Shown here: piece by piece, positions 40,038 through 51,109 of the stretch
Layout: every line of letters begins with the position of its first letter
Numbering within the stretch: the first letter of the stretch is position 1
NCBI GenBank assembly: GCA_948469655.1
Contig: CAOKMF010000002.1
Coordinates: forward strand, 43,064-107,063
DNA length: 64,000 nucleotides
Source of the DNA: an uncultured Clostridium sp.
GTDB lineage: Bacteria; Bacillota; Clostridia; TANB77; CAG-508
Direction: 5' to 3'
Program-made: the position numbers and the translations under genes
The notes under the pieces: model-generated
Told to the model about the DNA's origin: nothing
Databases searched by the model: none
Seen by the model: only the letters and a program-made list of their open reading frames with translations

Positions 40038-40744
40038 TGTCTGCTTTTGTTTTGAAAGTAATCGCAGTATTTACTATGGCATGCGACCATTTCTCTTATT
40101 TGATATTTGGGAAATTTTCTTATTTAAATCTTATAGGTAGAATTGCTTTCCCAATTTTTGCATATCAAATAACAGAAGGATATATTCATACAAGTAACCT
40201 TAAAAAGTACTTTTTAAGGTTACTTTTGTTTGCTATTATTTCACAAATTCCATTCATGCTATTTCTATCAATATTTACAACTCCTTGGCATTTAAACATA
40301 TTCTTTACCCTTATATTTGGTCTTTTAGCAATAACTGCTTATGATAAATTAGATAAACTAGAATGTAAAAATAATATTATTCATAGATTATATCAATTCT
40401 TAGGCATTTTATCTGCTGTAATATTTTGTGCTATAGCTGAACTTACTAAATGTGATTATGGGTATTTCGGGGTTTTAGTAATCTTTTGTTTCTATTTCTT
40501 CAGAGACCATAAGATTTTAATGAACTTATCTATCATACTAAGTATTCTTTATTACTATAAAGCATATTTGCCATACTATAATGTGTTATTATATATAGGA
40601 ATACCAATATGTACTATGATACCGCTTATATTTATTAACTTTTATAACCATAAAAAAGGAAAAGATACAAAATACTTTTTATATCTTTTCTATCCATTGC
40701 ATTTGTTATTAATTTATATTCTTCACAGCCTTATCTTGCTATAA
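40037..40744 (+). CDS. TraX-like membrane protein
   Basis: 235 residues, mostly hydrophobic, starting [24 protein letters not shown] and GRIAFPIFAYQITEGYIHTSNLKKYFLRL; these two blocks are typical of the TraX/acyltransferase-3-like family, which in F plasmids N-acetylates pilin. In Bacillota the homologues are of unknown substrate. Its ATG overlaps the stop of the glycosyltransferase gene, so the pair is cotranscribed and may modify surface glycans. It has no skip site. Confidence 0.8.
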   Translation: MSAFVLKVIAVFTMACDHFSYLIFGKFSYLNLIGRIAFPIFAYQITEGYIHTSNLKKYFLRLLLFAIISQIPFMLFLSIFTTPWHLNIFFTLIFGLLAITAYDKLDKLECKNNIIHRLYQFLGILSAVIFCAIAELTKCDYGYFGVLVIFCFYFFRDHKILMNLSIILSILYYYKAYLPYYNVLLYIGIPICTMIPLIFINFYNHKKGKDTKYFLYLFYPLHLLLIYILHSLILL

Positions 40745-40787
40745 GTCCTTTGGCATGGAGTTTATTTTTAAATTTTATCCCTAATAT

Positions 40788-40912
40788 AGGACACACGAGA
40801 ATCGTTATATTACAAGGCATTCAAGGTAAATTATTGAAGACTAGGCTCGTGCCTGTCTGAAATAATTTATCCGAAGAATAACGCAGTAAGATGGCGGTTA
40901 TCGTGCGTCCTA
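40788..40912. repeat. dispersed palindromic repeat, copy 3
   Basis: Outer arms ggacacacga / tcgtgcgtcc, inner ggtaaattatt / aataatttatcc, apical ggctcgtgcc. Shares caaggcattcaagg, tccgaagaataacgc and gtaagatg with the layout of the copies at 14475 and 34740. It lies between the TraX-like gene and gpr and contains no gene. Confidence 0.6.
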
Positions 40913-40914
40913 AG

Positions 40915-41847
40915 TTATAATGAGTAATTAATACCTTTCGCGACAATTTCTTTCATATTATCAATAAGCTCATCTATTTCCTTTGGAGTTACAATCATAT
41001 TGTAATCTCCGTGGGTTTAGAGCTTCTTTTATATCTTCATAATTATCTTTTTCCTGTAATTCATTTAAATAATCATTAGACCTTGCTTCTTCTTGTAGTT
41101 TTTTTATAAATAAGTCTAATGCCTCATTTACCATTACTGCACTTTCTACAACTGTTGGCACACCAATTGCAATTACTGGAATTCCTAAAGTGTCTACACT
41201 TAATTCTTTTCTTGTATTTCCAACTCCTGCACCTGGAACAATTCCTGTATCTGAAAGCTGTATTGTACTACTTATTCTTTCCATACTTCTTGAGGCTAAT
41301 GCATCTATTACAATTAGCAATTTAGGTTTTGTTTTATCTACTATTCCCTCTAATATTTCTAGAGTTTCAATTCCAGTTGTACCAAGTACACCTGGTGATA
41401 TCGCACTTATTGGTCTTGTACCTTCTTCTACATATTCAGGCAAATATTTTATTACATGTCTTGTAACTTCTATGTTTGCTACAACTTTTGGTCCGAAGAG
41501 AATCTGGAGTTACATATTCGTTTCCAAGTCCTACTACTAATGCATCTGATAGAGAATCTACATGCATGTTTACAAGTTCTTTTAATTCATTTGCAAGGAC
41601 ATTTGCCGCTTCTTCTATTTCTTCATAAGTTGCAATTTTAAGCTTTTTTATATCTATTGTTATATACGTTCCTATTGGTTTTCCGAATTGCTTCTTCTCC
41701 ATTTTTATTTGTTACTTTAACTTTGGATATTTTAATTTTCTCACTTGGATTCACTTCTTCTACTTCTATTCCGTCTATTCCTTCTCCATTTAGTCTTTCT
41801 ACTATTTCTCTTCTTTCTAGTGCTAAGTCGGTTCTAAAATTATACAT
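40915..41847 (-). CDS. gpr: germination protease GPR
   Basis: 309 residues. Degrades small acid-soluble spore proteins in germination. Starts [12 protein letters not shown], a near-invariant opening. Includes [58 protein letters not shown] and [11 protein letters not shown]. Three skip sites: 41683-41685 ([15 protein letters not shown]), 41493-41495 ([18 protein letters not shown]) and 41009-41011 ([17 protein letters not shown]). Three bases removed leave 310 codons. Its presence argues for an endospore-forming organism. Next to holA as in many Clostridia. Confidence 0.95.
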
Positions 41848-41902
41848 AAAAATTACCTCCTATGTATATTCTTTCCGATTTCTTAGCTTTTTAAACGTTT
41901 AA

Positions 41903-42929
41903 CTACAATAATTGCAAAGTATTGTCTCTACTCCTATATTTACATCTATCAAACCGTACTTTATAGTCGCTATCTAAGTTTATCATATCGTTTAAAATAT
42001 TTCTTAATTCTCCTTCTGTAAAGTACCTAGCTTGCATTTTGTATTTATTTATTAAAAATGTTTGATTTGGTTTTAGGTTAAGACTTAAGCTCAAATCTCT
42101 ATTATATTTTTCAGCAAGTTTTACAATATATATTTTCTTAAAGTGATTATACATTGTAATTAATATTTTTTGTATTGGCTCTTTTTGATATAAAAGTTCG
42201 TCTAATATATTAAGTGCTTCCCCTATATTCTTTTTTCCGAAGGTTATCTGTTAAATCAAATATATTGCTATCTAACGTTTTTATTGCTAATTCTTTAACG
42301 CTTTTTCTAGTTATAGTTCCGCCCTTCTCCTGCATATTCTATGAGCTTTCTTATCTCATTTATAAGTTCTTGCATACTTGTTCCTGAGACTTCTATTAAA
42401 TTTCTTATTGCTCCATTTTCTACATCTACTTTGTATGCTTTAGCAATTGCTTCTAACCTTTTTTCTAACTGAAGTGGTTTTTGGTATTCAAATTCACAAA
42501 GTACTCCGCCTATTTCTTCTATTGTTTTTGTTATTTTTAATTTTTCTACATTTTCTTCTACAAATACTAATATTAAATTTTCTTTTATATCTTCTAGATT
42601 TTCTTTTAAATATACTTCTAAATTATCTCTTAGTTCCTTTAGTCCAGCAACTTTTTTCTTGGTCTCTTTTTGAAATAGTCCAGACTTTTTTATAACTATC
42701 ATTTTTTTAGGATATCCAAATGAAGGTGTACCGTATTTCTTGCATAAGAGATTTAATCACATTTTCTTCGTCTAGTTCTATATAATTTATTCCGAGTAAC
42801 TATTTCTCCGAATAACTTTTTTATCTTTTTTAAAGCAGTTTCAAGCAAATATGTTTCTTCTCCATATAAAACATATATAAATTTTAACTTTTCTTCCTTT
42901 AATTCTTTTTCTAAGCTTACTTCCGTCAT
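41903..42929 (-). CDS. holA: DNA polymerase III delta subunit
   Basis: 340 residues. Clamp-loader subunit, normally essential. FIYVLYGEETYLLETALKKI opens the fold; FEYQKPLQLEKRLEAIAKAYKVDVENGAIRNLIEVSG and LYQKEPIQKILITMYNHFKKIYIVKLAEKY are typical. Four skip sites at 42792-42794 (GEIVT-GINYIEL), 42731-42733 (LMQEI-GTPSFGYPKKMIVIKK), 42319-42321 (AGEG-GTITRKSV) and 42237-42239 (DLTDNL-GKKNIGEALNIL). Without them the gene breaks into five pieces. 1027 bases minus four leave 341 codons. The start ATG is at 42929. Confidence 0.92.
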
Positions 42930-42941
42930 TTTCTCTCCTAC

Positions 42942-43598
42942 TTAACTTTTGACTTGTACTTTACCTTTCCATACAATCTTTTCTGGTCCAAATCTTTCAG
43001 TCTTTTCTTCATTAATGTATAAAATGTCCCATGTACTAAAAAATTCTTGTATATCATTTATATCAAAAAACCTTTTATATTCACTCTCTTCTGTTTCATA
43101 TAAATGTTTTTCAATTTCTCTACCTTGTCTTGCTTCAAAGTTTATATCATTTATTGAATTAACTCTAAATATTAATATGCCATTTTGTTTTAATACCCTT
43201 TTTATTTCTTCTAAAATTTTATACGTTGTATTTTTTGTAAAATAATGTATTGATAAATCTGCAATTATTATATCAGTAAAATTATCTTCAAAAGGCAATC
43301 CTTTTGTCATATCAAAACACTCTGCTTTTTCTAGTTCAGGAAAATTCTTTTGTATATATGAGATTAATTTTTCAGAATAATCACAAGGAATAACTTTCTT
43401 TCCTTTTTGAATTAAGTATAACGTATTATTTCCTTTGCCACACCCTAAATCTATAATTGGTGTTTTGCAATTTTCTATTTCTTTATTAAATGCCTTTAGC
43501 CATTCATCATATTTTATATCTTTTCTTTCAAAGTATTTATACCTATTCTCCCATTTTTCTTTTCGCCTTTTTATTACCTCTTCTTCTAGTTCATTCAT
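42942..43598 (-). CDS. class I SAM-dependent methyltransferase
   Basis: 218 residues. TPIIDLGCGKGNNTLYLIQKGKKVIPCDYSEKLI contains motif I and the acidic end of strand beta-2. ADLSIHYF and LKQNGILIFRVNS are later motifs. It resembles small-molecule or tellurite-resistance-type methyltransferases; no substrate can be named. A GNAT-like or tRNA role is not supported. It lies between holA and ruvC on the same strand with short gaps. It has no skip site. Confidence 0.82.
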   Translation of the reverse strand: MNELEEEVIKRRKEKWENRYKYFERKDIKYDEWLKAFNKEIENCKTPIIDLGCGKGNNTLYLIQKGKKVIPCDYSEKLISYIQKNFPELEKAECFDMTKGLPFEDNFTDIIIADLSIHYFTKNTTYKILEEIKRVLKQNGILIFRVNSINDINFEARQGREIEKHLYETEESEYKRFFDINDIQEFFSTWDILYINEEKTERFGPEKIVWKGKVQVKS

Positions 43599-43624
43599 AT
43601 TTTAACTCCTATTTATTGTTCGAA

Positions 43625-44110
43625 CTATAGCTTCTCTGCAAATCTCGCCGAATGTGCATGGCAAATAGCCATTGCCATACTATCTGTTGTATCATCTAGT
43701 TTTGGAAGTTCATCTACATTTAGTATTGTTTTTACCATTTTTTGTACTTGAATTTTATCTGCTCTTCCATATCCTACTACTGCTTGTTTTACTTGAAGCG
43801 GAGTATATTCATATGTAGGTATCTCTCTTTGGCAACCTACAATTAATATTACTCCCCTTGCTTCTGCAACTTTTATTGCTGTTTTTGCATTGTTATTGAA
43901 AAATAGCTCTTCAACAGATATAGCGTCTGGTGAATATTTATCTATTATTAGATTTAAGTCTTTAAATATCTCATTAAGCCTAAGTGGAAATGGCATCTTC
44001 GCATCTGTCTTTATTGCTCCACTTGCAATTAGCTTAAATTTATTTCCGATATAATCTATTATACTATACCCTGTTATTCCATATCCTGGGTCTATACCAA
44101 GAATTCGCAA
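43625..44110 (-). CDS. ruvC: Holliday junction resolvase RuvC
   Basis: 161 residues from a TTG start (LRILGIDPGYGITGYSII). The acidic residues appear in GIDPG, VEELFF and DDTTDSMAMAICH, the standard RuvC set. Homodimer that cuts Holliday junctions together with RuvAB. Ends ARFAEKL. It has no skip site; one CGG occurs in the ordinary phase TCG-GCG. The arginine at position 2 is CGA, showing that CGA is decoded normally. Confidence 0.95.
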   Translation of the reverse strand: MRILGIDPGYGITGYSIIDYIGNKFKLIASGAIKTDAKMPFPLRLNEIFKDLNLIIDKYSPDAISVEELFFNNNAKTAIKVAEARGVILIVGCQREIPTYEYTPLQVKQAVVGYGRADKIQVQKMVKTILNVDELPKLDDTTDSMAMAICHAHSARFAEKL

Positions 44111-44116
44111 CTTAAC

Positions 44117-46163
44117 TCACTTCCTTAAAATAATCCTAAAAACTTCAGCTACACTCCAGCCTTGGGCAGGCGTTCCTTTAGAGGAATATGGCGGTTTTGT
44201 ATCATATATTTCTCCTATACTTCCGAATCACACCATCTCTATCTAATGCTTCTTTAAAGGTCTTTTCTGTATTTTCACAGAATTTATCCAATTTTTCTGT
44301 TAATTTTTGTTTCTTTACTTTTCCGATTTACTGCCTTTATCATATTTTTAAGTGCATTATAGTAAAGTCCTAAAAGCCAAGGCCAAACTGGTCCTTGATG
44401 ATAACTTGCATCTCTTTTGAATGGATCTCCTTCATAAATTTCTATGTAATTTGGTTCTCCTTTTGCAAGCGTCCTTAAACCATAATCTGTAAGCAATTTT
44501 TTGTCTACCACATTCATAATATTTTCAGCAATTTCACTATCTGGCTCAATTACTGGAAAACTTAGTGATAAACTAAAAACTTGATTTGGTCTTATTCTGC
44601 TGTCTCCTATTACATCATATAGGCATTTTCTTCTTTTATTATAGAATTTATTATTAAATGATATTTTGGTGTCTTCTGCCATTTCTTTATAAATATTTGC
44701 TTCTTCTTTGCTCTCATAATTTCCTGCAAATTCTTGCATTATTTTAAGTGCATTGTACCAAAGTGCATTTATTTCTACTGCTTTTCCGATTTCTTGGAGT
44801 AAATGCTAAATTTCCATATTTCGCATCCATCCAAGTATTTTGTGTATCAGGAGTTCCGAGAAACAATTAAAAAGTCATCATCTAAATATATGTTATTGCC
44901 ATCTAAGTCTATTCCTTCTCTATATGACTTAATTATACTTTTTAGTCTTGAATATATGCCCTTTACAAATGTTACATCATTTGTATATTCAAAATATTTG
45001 TATACAGCTTCAAATAAAAGAAGTGAACTATCTGCACTATTATATAATGGTCTTGAGTCAAAGCCTGAATATCCATTTGGAACTAAACCAAATTTTATAT
45101 CCCTTACTAATGTCAAAAGTACTTCTTTTGCTATTTCATATCTTCTTGGTATAAGTAGTAAGCCTTCAAATGAAATAAGTGAGTCTCTTGCCCAGTCCAA
45201 AAACCATGGATATCCTGCAATTAATGTATGAAGTCTAAAGTTTGGTCTAAATACGACAAAATTATCTGATGCAATTATATATTCTTGTATTAAATCTTTA
45301 TAGCTTTGCTCATATTTTGACTCTTCTTTTGTATCATATAACTTAGATGCAAGTACTAGTTTTCTAATTCTTATTATTTCATTGTTTATAACTTGCTTTA
45401 TATCTATTTCTTCTATATTATCTTCTAATGAACATACAAACCCTATATCTTTTTCTTCATTTTCTTCAATTTCTACTTCATATCTACCAGGAACTGCCAA
45501 ATTTTCTTCTGGATAAAAACCTCTTTTTTCTTCTTCTAAATAGTACATATTGTTAAAACTATCATTTTTATGCTCAATATATGTCCCTTCGCTTAAATTC
45601 ATATAAACTGGGTTTTCTGCATTATGGTCTATTATTAAAGTAACTTTTTGGTCTTTTATCGTTTGTTTTAAATTATATTCGTGATTTGTATTCATTTGAT
45701 GAAAATCTCTATAATTTACAATTGGAGCAAGTGTTAGTTTTGCTTTTGGTCCTTTATTTTTTATCTTATATAATACACAAACAGTGTTTTTCTCATATTC
45801 CATACAAATAAGTTTTTTTATCTCTACATCTTTTACCTTATATGTAAATATTGGAATATAATCTTTTTCAAATCTTTCTAAATACTTATTTCCATCTGAT
45901 ATATAATTATTTGACATATTTGTATATAGATTATAGCTATCCCCTTCTATCTCTAAGCTTTCATCTATTTTAGATAATATTAGTTTTCTTCTTCCTGGTG
46001 CAGAAAAAGGCGCAACTAAAAGTCCATGGTATTTTCTAGTATTACAACCTATTGCTGTTGAAGACGCAAAGCCTCCTATACCGTTTGTTATAAGCCATTC
46101 TTTTGTAAGTAGCTTTTCTAGCTTTAGTTCTTCTTTTTCAAACTTCTTCATCTGTTCCTCCAA
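44117..46163 (-). CDS. glycogen debranching enzyme (amylo-alpha-1,6-glucosidase)
   Basis: 680 residues. N-terminal GDE_N-type domain (EWLITNGIGGFASSTAIGCNTRKYHGLLVAPFSAPGRR) and a C-terminal GH133-type (alpha/alpha)6 domain (IIASDNFVVFR, LIAGYPWFLDWARDSLISFEGLLL, YNSADSSLLLFEAVYKY, YHQGPVWPWLLG). Four skip sites at 44856-44858 (FLIVS-GTPDTQNTWMDAKYG), 44786-44788 (TPRN-GKAVEINALWYNAL), 44323-44325 (AVN-GKVKKQKL) and 44223-44225 (GVI-GSIGEIYD). The last leads to the family ending TPAQGWSVAEVFRIIL. 2047 bases minus four leave 681 codons. Confidence 0.92.
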
Positions 46164-46171
46164 ATTTTACT

Positions 46172-47678
46172 TTATTTGTCTCCTTCTATCCATCTTCTCT
46201 TTTCTTCTCTTTTGGTATCGCTATTTCTTATCGATTTTATTCTTTCATCATATTTTGTACTAAATTTTGATTTTGGCCTATCCATTCTTCTTGCTCTTTT
46301 TGCTTCTTTATTTTCTTCTTTTATTTTTTTGTGTTTTTCTTTTGCCTTTTCTTTTCTTATCTCATTATTTGCTTTAAGTTTTGTGTTCATTCTTACATAT
46401 TTAGGGTTATTTTGCATATCCTTAAATCTCAAATCTTCACAAATAATCTCTATAATAGAGTCAGCTACTGCAACTGGATCATGTCTAATACTTCCATCTA
46501 CTATACATGCAAACTCTTTCTTTATTGGTTTTACTCCCTGATCTTTACATTTTTCAGTATCTTGTTCTACTGGGAATGCTCCATCTTTATTATATCTTCT
46601 AACAAATTCAGGAACTATATCTCCTAAGTCATATACACAATAATCAATTACTTTATTATTTGCATGTTCTATTATTGCCTTTACATGGTCTGATAAGCTA
46701 TAATCATCAGTCTCACCTGGTTTTGTCATAATATTTCCAATGTATATTTTTATAGCTTTACTTTCTTTTATTGCTTTTGATATTCCTTTAATTAAAAGAT
46801 TTGGTATTACTTCTGTATAAAGATTTCCGAGGTCCTATTACAATTGCATCTGCATCTTGTATTGCCTCTATTACTCCAGGGGCTGGTCTTACATTAGATG
46901 GTACAATAAATACTCTGCTTATTTTTGATATTTTTGCTATAACTGTTTCTGCTATCTTATCTGTTTCATCTATTACTGTTCCGGTCTTCTAGTTCTGCTG
47001 AAATGTTCATTTTATCAAGTGTTACTGGTAAAATTTTTCCTGTCATATTAAATACTTTTGAAATATTTTCTATAAACTTTGAACCTTCTCCATTTATATT
47101 TTGCATTGCTGATATGAACATATCTGTAAAATCTGCACCATTATTAAATTTTAGTCTTAAAAGTCTTTCCATATCTTCTTCATTTTCAGAAAGACTAATT
47201 ATACTGTTCCTTATATCTTCTAATGGCATAAAACCGGTCTTTTTCACTTTGACCTTCTCCATAGTTTGTCATTGATGCAATTGCGGTTAAGTTGTTTGTG
47301 TAATCTTTTAAACCTTTTAATACTGTATTTAGTCCAGATCCACCACCAATTACAACTATCTTTGGTCCTTCTTTATATACAGTTTTATTAAATATTAAAG
47401 AATTTACATTTACATCCTTTTTATCGTCAGACATTCTTTTATCTGTATCTTCTACAAGTAGCTCTAATACTCTTTTTTGACTATATATTATTCCGAATTA
47501 TTATTGTTATAAAACCTATTAGCGATATTAGTATTGTTGCTATGAATTTTAGTGCAGATAATTTCTGCATGTTCATAATTGTCGCTATTCCATAACAGAC
47601 AAGTACGATACCAACTATGATAACAAACATCCATCTTTTCATTTTAGTTCCTTGTTTAAACCATTTTAAGATTCCCAA
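46172..47678 (-). CDS. yvcK: YvcK/GlmR-family protein with N-terminal membrane anchor
   Basis: 500 residues. Two N-terminal transmembrane helices (MFVIIVGIVLVCYGIATIM and LKFIATILISLIGFITIII) lead into the YvcK domain: IVVIGGGSGLNTVLKGLK, ITAIASMTN-type, DIRNSIISLS, IVPSNVRPAPGVIEAIQDADAIVIGP, PNLLIKGI and NIMTKPGETDDYSLSDH. Four skip sites at 47493 (FITIII-GIIYSQKRV), 47234 (SEKD-GFMPLEDIRNSI), 46981 (AELED-GTVIDETD) and 46827 (IVIGP-GNLYTEVIPNLL). 1507 bases minus four leave 501 codons. YvcK/GlmR links carbon metabolism to peptidoglycan precursor synthesis. The basic C-terminal tail is unusual. Confidence 0.9.
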
Positions 47679-47771
47679 TTCAATTTCCCCCTGTTTGTTT
47701 ATAAATTATTGTTTTATTATATCATTTTGTGCTGTTTTAGTAAACATCATTTTTTCTATAGTAGGAATTTT

Positions 47772-48703
47772 CTAATTTCTTATTTCTTCTACTATATCTT
47801 CTGCTGTTAATTTGAAGTATTTAAGTAGCTCTTCTGCTTTTCCTGATTTTCCAAATGTATCTTTTACACCCATTCTTGTAACTTTGCTTGGATACTCTTC
47901 TGCTAGTACTTCACATACTGCTGTTCCTAAGCCACCAATGACACTATGGTCTTCTATTGTTATAATTTTTTTTGTTTCCTTTGCACATTTTATAATTAAT
48001 TCTTTATCTATTGGCTTAATTGTGTGCATATCGATAACTCTAATATTTATTCCTTCTTGTTTTAAAATTTCCATAGCTTTTATAGCTTCAGAAACTACTA
48101 CTCCTGTCGCAATTACTGTAGCTTCTTCCCCATCTCCTATTTGAACTCCTTTTCCTATTTCAAACTTTTGATTTTCATCATAAATTACAGGTGTAGCAAG
48201 TCTGCATAACCTTAAATATACAGGTCCATCTATTTTAGATATTTCTTCTACTGCCCACTTAGTTTGTGTATCATCTGATGTGCACATAACTTTCATATTA
48301 GGTAAGCCTCTCATTAGCCCTAAGTCTTCTAGCATTTGATGTGTCGCGCCATCTTCTCCAACTGTCACTCCCGCATGTGTTGCACATACTTTTACATTCA
48401 TTTTAGGATAACAAATACTATTTCTTATTTGGTCATAAGCTCTTCCTGCCGCAAATACTGCAAATGTACTTGCAAATGCTATTTGTCCGAGAAGCAGCAA
48501 GTCCCGCTGCTGTACTTAGCATATCTTGTTCTGCTATTCCCATATCAAAAAATCTATTTGGAAATTTCTTTGCAAATACGTTTGTTTTTGTAGCTTCAGA
48601 TAAATCTGCATCTAATACTACTATTTTTTCGTTTTCTTCTCCGAAGTTTTTCCAAAGCTTCACCATAGCTTGCACGAGTAGCTACTTTTTTATCTATATT
48701 CAT
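47772..48703 (-). CDS. transketolase, C-terminal subunit
   Basis: 309 residues from MNIDKKVATRASYGEALEKL. Pyrimidine-binding domain (VVLDADLSEATKTNVFAKKFPNRFFDMGIAEQDM) and C-terminal transketolase domain. Skip sites: 48641-48643 gives EALEKL-GEENEKIVVLDADL, and 48487-48489 gives AAGLAAS-GQIAFASTFAVFAAGRAYDQIR, a strongly conserved block. Two bases removed leave 310 codons. Split transketolases of this kind are common in Clostridia; the N-terminal half is the next gene upstream. Works in the non-oxidative pentose phosphate pathway. Confidence 0.93.
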
Positions 48704-48781
48704 ATTCCTTTGCCTCCAATTTTATATATTGTAGGAACTTTTCCCACAAAAGTGGTTAAAGTTTCCAAAATTGTTAGTCTA

Positions 48782-49608
48782 TTATTGTTTTTTAAGTTCT
48801 TTTATTGCTATCTTATATTGCTCTTCATTTGGTGCTTTTCCATGCCATCCGAACTTCATTTTCCATAAAAGATACACCTTTACCTTTTACAGTTTTTGCA
48901 ATTATTGCTGTTGGTTTACCCTTAATTGTTTTTGCAGCATTAAATGCTCTTATAATTTGATTTATATCATGTCCATTTATACTTATTGTGTGAAAACCAA
49001 AGCTTTTAAATTTCTCATCTATTGGATATGGGTTCATTACATCTTTTACAGTTCCATCTATTTGCAAATTATTATTATCTACTATAACACACAAGTTGTC
49101 TAATTTGTAATGACTTGCTGTCATAGCAGCTTCCCAAACCTGTCCTTCTTCTATTTCTCCGTCTCCAAGTAAACAATATACTCTAATTCCTTTACGGCTT
49201 AATTTTGAACTCATTGCCATTCCATTTGCAATTGAAAGTCCTTGTCCAAGTGAGCCTGTTGTCATATCTACTCCTGGAATTTTGTTTACATCTGGATGTC
49301 CTTGAAGATTGCTATCTATATGTCTTAGATTTGATAGCTCTTTCTTATCAAAATACCCACGATTTGCAAGCACGCTATATAGTGCAGGAGATGCATGCCC
49401 CTTAGATAATATAAATCTATCTCTTGAATCACTCCTTGGCTTTGTCTCGTCAATATTCATTTGATTAAAATAAAGTACTGTTAATATGTCTGCACATGAA
49501 AGCGAACCACCTGGGTGTCCTGATTTTGCTCCATATACAGCTTCAATTATCCCGAAGCCTTACATCTCTTGCTTTTTCTTTTAATTCTTCTAAATCAGTT
49601 ATTTTCAA
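48782..49608 (-). CDS. transketolase, N-terminal subunit
   Basis: 274 residues from a TTG start with GGAGGGAAATA upstream. Thiamine-diphosphate-binding half: AKSGHPGGSLSCADILTVLYF, SKGHASPALYSVLA, MTTGSLGQGLSIANGMA, GDGEIEEGQVWEAAM and DNNNLQIDG. Skip sites: 49552-49554 (ARDVRL-GIIEAVYGAKSGHPGG) and 48849-48851 (ENEV-GWHGKAPNEEQY), the latter giving the family motif (W)HGKAP. Two bases removed leave 275 codons. Pairs with the downstream C-terminal subunit. Confidence 0.93.
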
Positions 49609-49635
49609 AATATTTCCCTCCTAAAAATTCATGTT

Positions 49636-50262
49636 TTATTTAGTTCCAAATATTCTGTCTCCAGCATCTCCAAGTCCTGGAACAATATAGCTTTCTTCAT
49701 TTAGTCCTTCATCAATTGTCCCACAATAAATTTGTACATCCGGATGTGCTTTTTGTATTTTTTCTAGCCCTTCTGGTGCTGCAATTATGCTTAAGAATTT
49801 TATATCTTTTGCACCATCTTCTTTAAGAAGTGTTATTGCGTCGGCTCCAGAGCCACCTGTTGCAAGCATAGGGTCTATAACTATTACTTGTTTTTTATCT
49901 ATATCCTTTGGCATTTTATAATAATACCTTACTGGCTTTATAGTAACTTCGTCTCTATATAAACCTATATGTCCAATCTTTGCATTTGGTATCATTTTTA
50001 TAATACCGTCTATCATTCCTGTACCTGCTCTTAAAATTGGTACAAATACATAGTTGTTTTCATCTATCATCTTAGCTTTTGTCTTTTTTATAGGTGTTTC
50101 AACTTCTACTTCATGCAATTTTGCATCTTTCATTGCTTCATAGCATAAAAATACAGTTATCTCTGAGATTAATTCTCTAAACTCTTTTGTACCCGTTTTT
50201 TTATCTCTTAAAATTGCTAATTTGTGTTCTAATAATGGATGTTCTAGTTCGATTGGTTTCAT
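49636..50262 (-). CDS. upp: uracil phosphoribosyltransferase
   Basis: 208 residues. Salvages uracil with PRPP to UMP. EHPLLEHKLAILRDKKTGTKEFRELISEI at the start, VPILRAGTGMIDGI, YRDEVTIKPVRYYYKMP, VIDPMLATGGSGADAITLLKEDGA (PRPP loop) and the final GLGDAGDRIFGTK are all canonical. The leader AAAGGAGAAAGAGAT supports the start. It has no skip site; CGG triplets here are in other phases (CCG-GAT, GAC-GGT, ACG-GGT). Confidence 0.96.
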   Translation of the reverse strand: MKPIELEHPLLEHKLAILRDKKTGTKEFRELISEITVFLCYEAMKDAKLHEVEVETPIKKTKAKMIDENNYVFVPILRAGTGMIDGIIKMIPNAKIGHIGLYRDEVTIKPVRYYYKMPKDIDKKQVIVIDPMLATGGSGADAITLLKEDGAKDIKFLSIIAAPEGLEKIQKAHPDVQIYCGTIDEGLNEESYIVPGLGDAGDRIFGTK

Positions 50263-50284
50263 ATCTCTTTCTCCTTTAATTCAT

Positions 50285-51097
50285 TTATATGGTTCTAAAT
50301 ATCCATAAAGCAATAACAGCTACTCCGAATGATTACTCTATATATTGCAAATACTTTAAAGCTTCCTTTTTTTAGATATTCTAGTAAAAATTTGATTACA
50401 AATATTCCGTACAATGAAACTTACAAGTATTCCGTACAAAAAATGGTATACTTATAACAAAATCTTTTAATTTATAAAGTGTTGCACCTGCAACAATTGG
50501 TGTTGACAAAAGGAATGAATATTTTGCAACTGATTCCCTTTTTATTCCTAGCATTCTACCTGTTGTCATTGTTACTCCAGAGCGTGATACTCCTGGTATA
50601 AATGCCAAGGCTTGAGATAAACCTATTAAAAATGTTTGTTTAAATGTCATATTCTCATATTCTACTTCAGATTTTGCTTTTTTATCTACTATATAAAGAA
50701 TTATACCCATTACTATAAGTGCTGTTCCTATAATCAAAGCATTTTTAAGTGCATCTTCTAAGAAATGGTCTAATAGAAATCCTATTGCCCCACCTGGTAT
50801 TGTAGCAATTACTAAATACCAAAACATTTTTCCTTCAAATGTTTTTTCCTTTTTGACTACTTGATTAAAACCTCCTATAATTAGCTTTATCCAGTCTTTA
50901 AAAAAGAATATAACAATTGCAAGTAATGTTCCTGCATGTAGTGCAACATCAAAAGCCTCGAATGCAATATTAAATTCTTCGCTATTTGTCCACCCAAATA
51001 CCCATGGTACTAAGAAAAGGTGAGCTGAACTTGAAATTGGAAGTAGTTCTGTTAAACCTTGAACTGCTCCTAAAATAACTGCTTGAATAATCGACAT
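50285..51097 (-). CDS. uppP: undecaprenyl-diphosphatase
   Basis: 269 residues. Recycles the lipid carrier for cell-wall synthesis; overproduction gives bacitracin resistance. AVILGAVQGLTELLPISSSAHL is the signature, and FIPGVSRSGVTMTTG supplies the catalytic serine/arginine block. Three skip sites near the end: 50432-50434 and 50407-50409 (PFFV-GILVSFIV-GIFVIKFLLEYLKK), and 50325-50327 (FAIYRVII-GVAVIALW). They restore the last two helices, including the (L)(P/V)F(x)V-G stretch of the family. Three bases removed leave 270 codons. Downstream of a TPR gene. Confidence 0.93.
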
Positions 51098-51109
51098 AAT
51101 CTTTCCTCC

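Noticed and set aside
41848..41902. CGG in the gap between holA and gpr
   Set aside because: It lies after the holA stop codon in non-coding sequence, so no frame is involved.
42805..42807. CGGA at TTATTCGGAGAA in holA as a skip site
   Set aside because: It is the ordinary TTC-GGA; the frame runs through unchanged, and the real skip is thirteen bases further along the gene (ccg at 42792).
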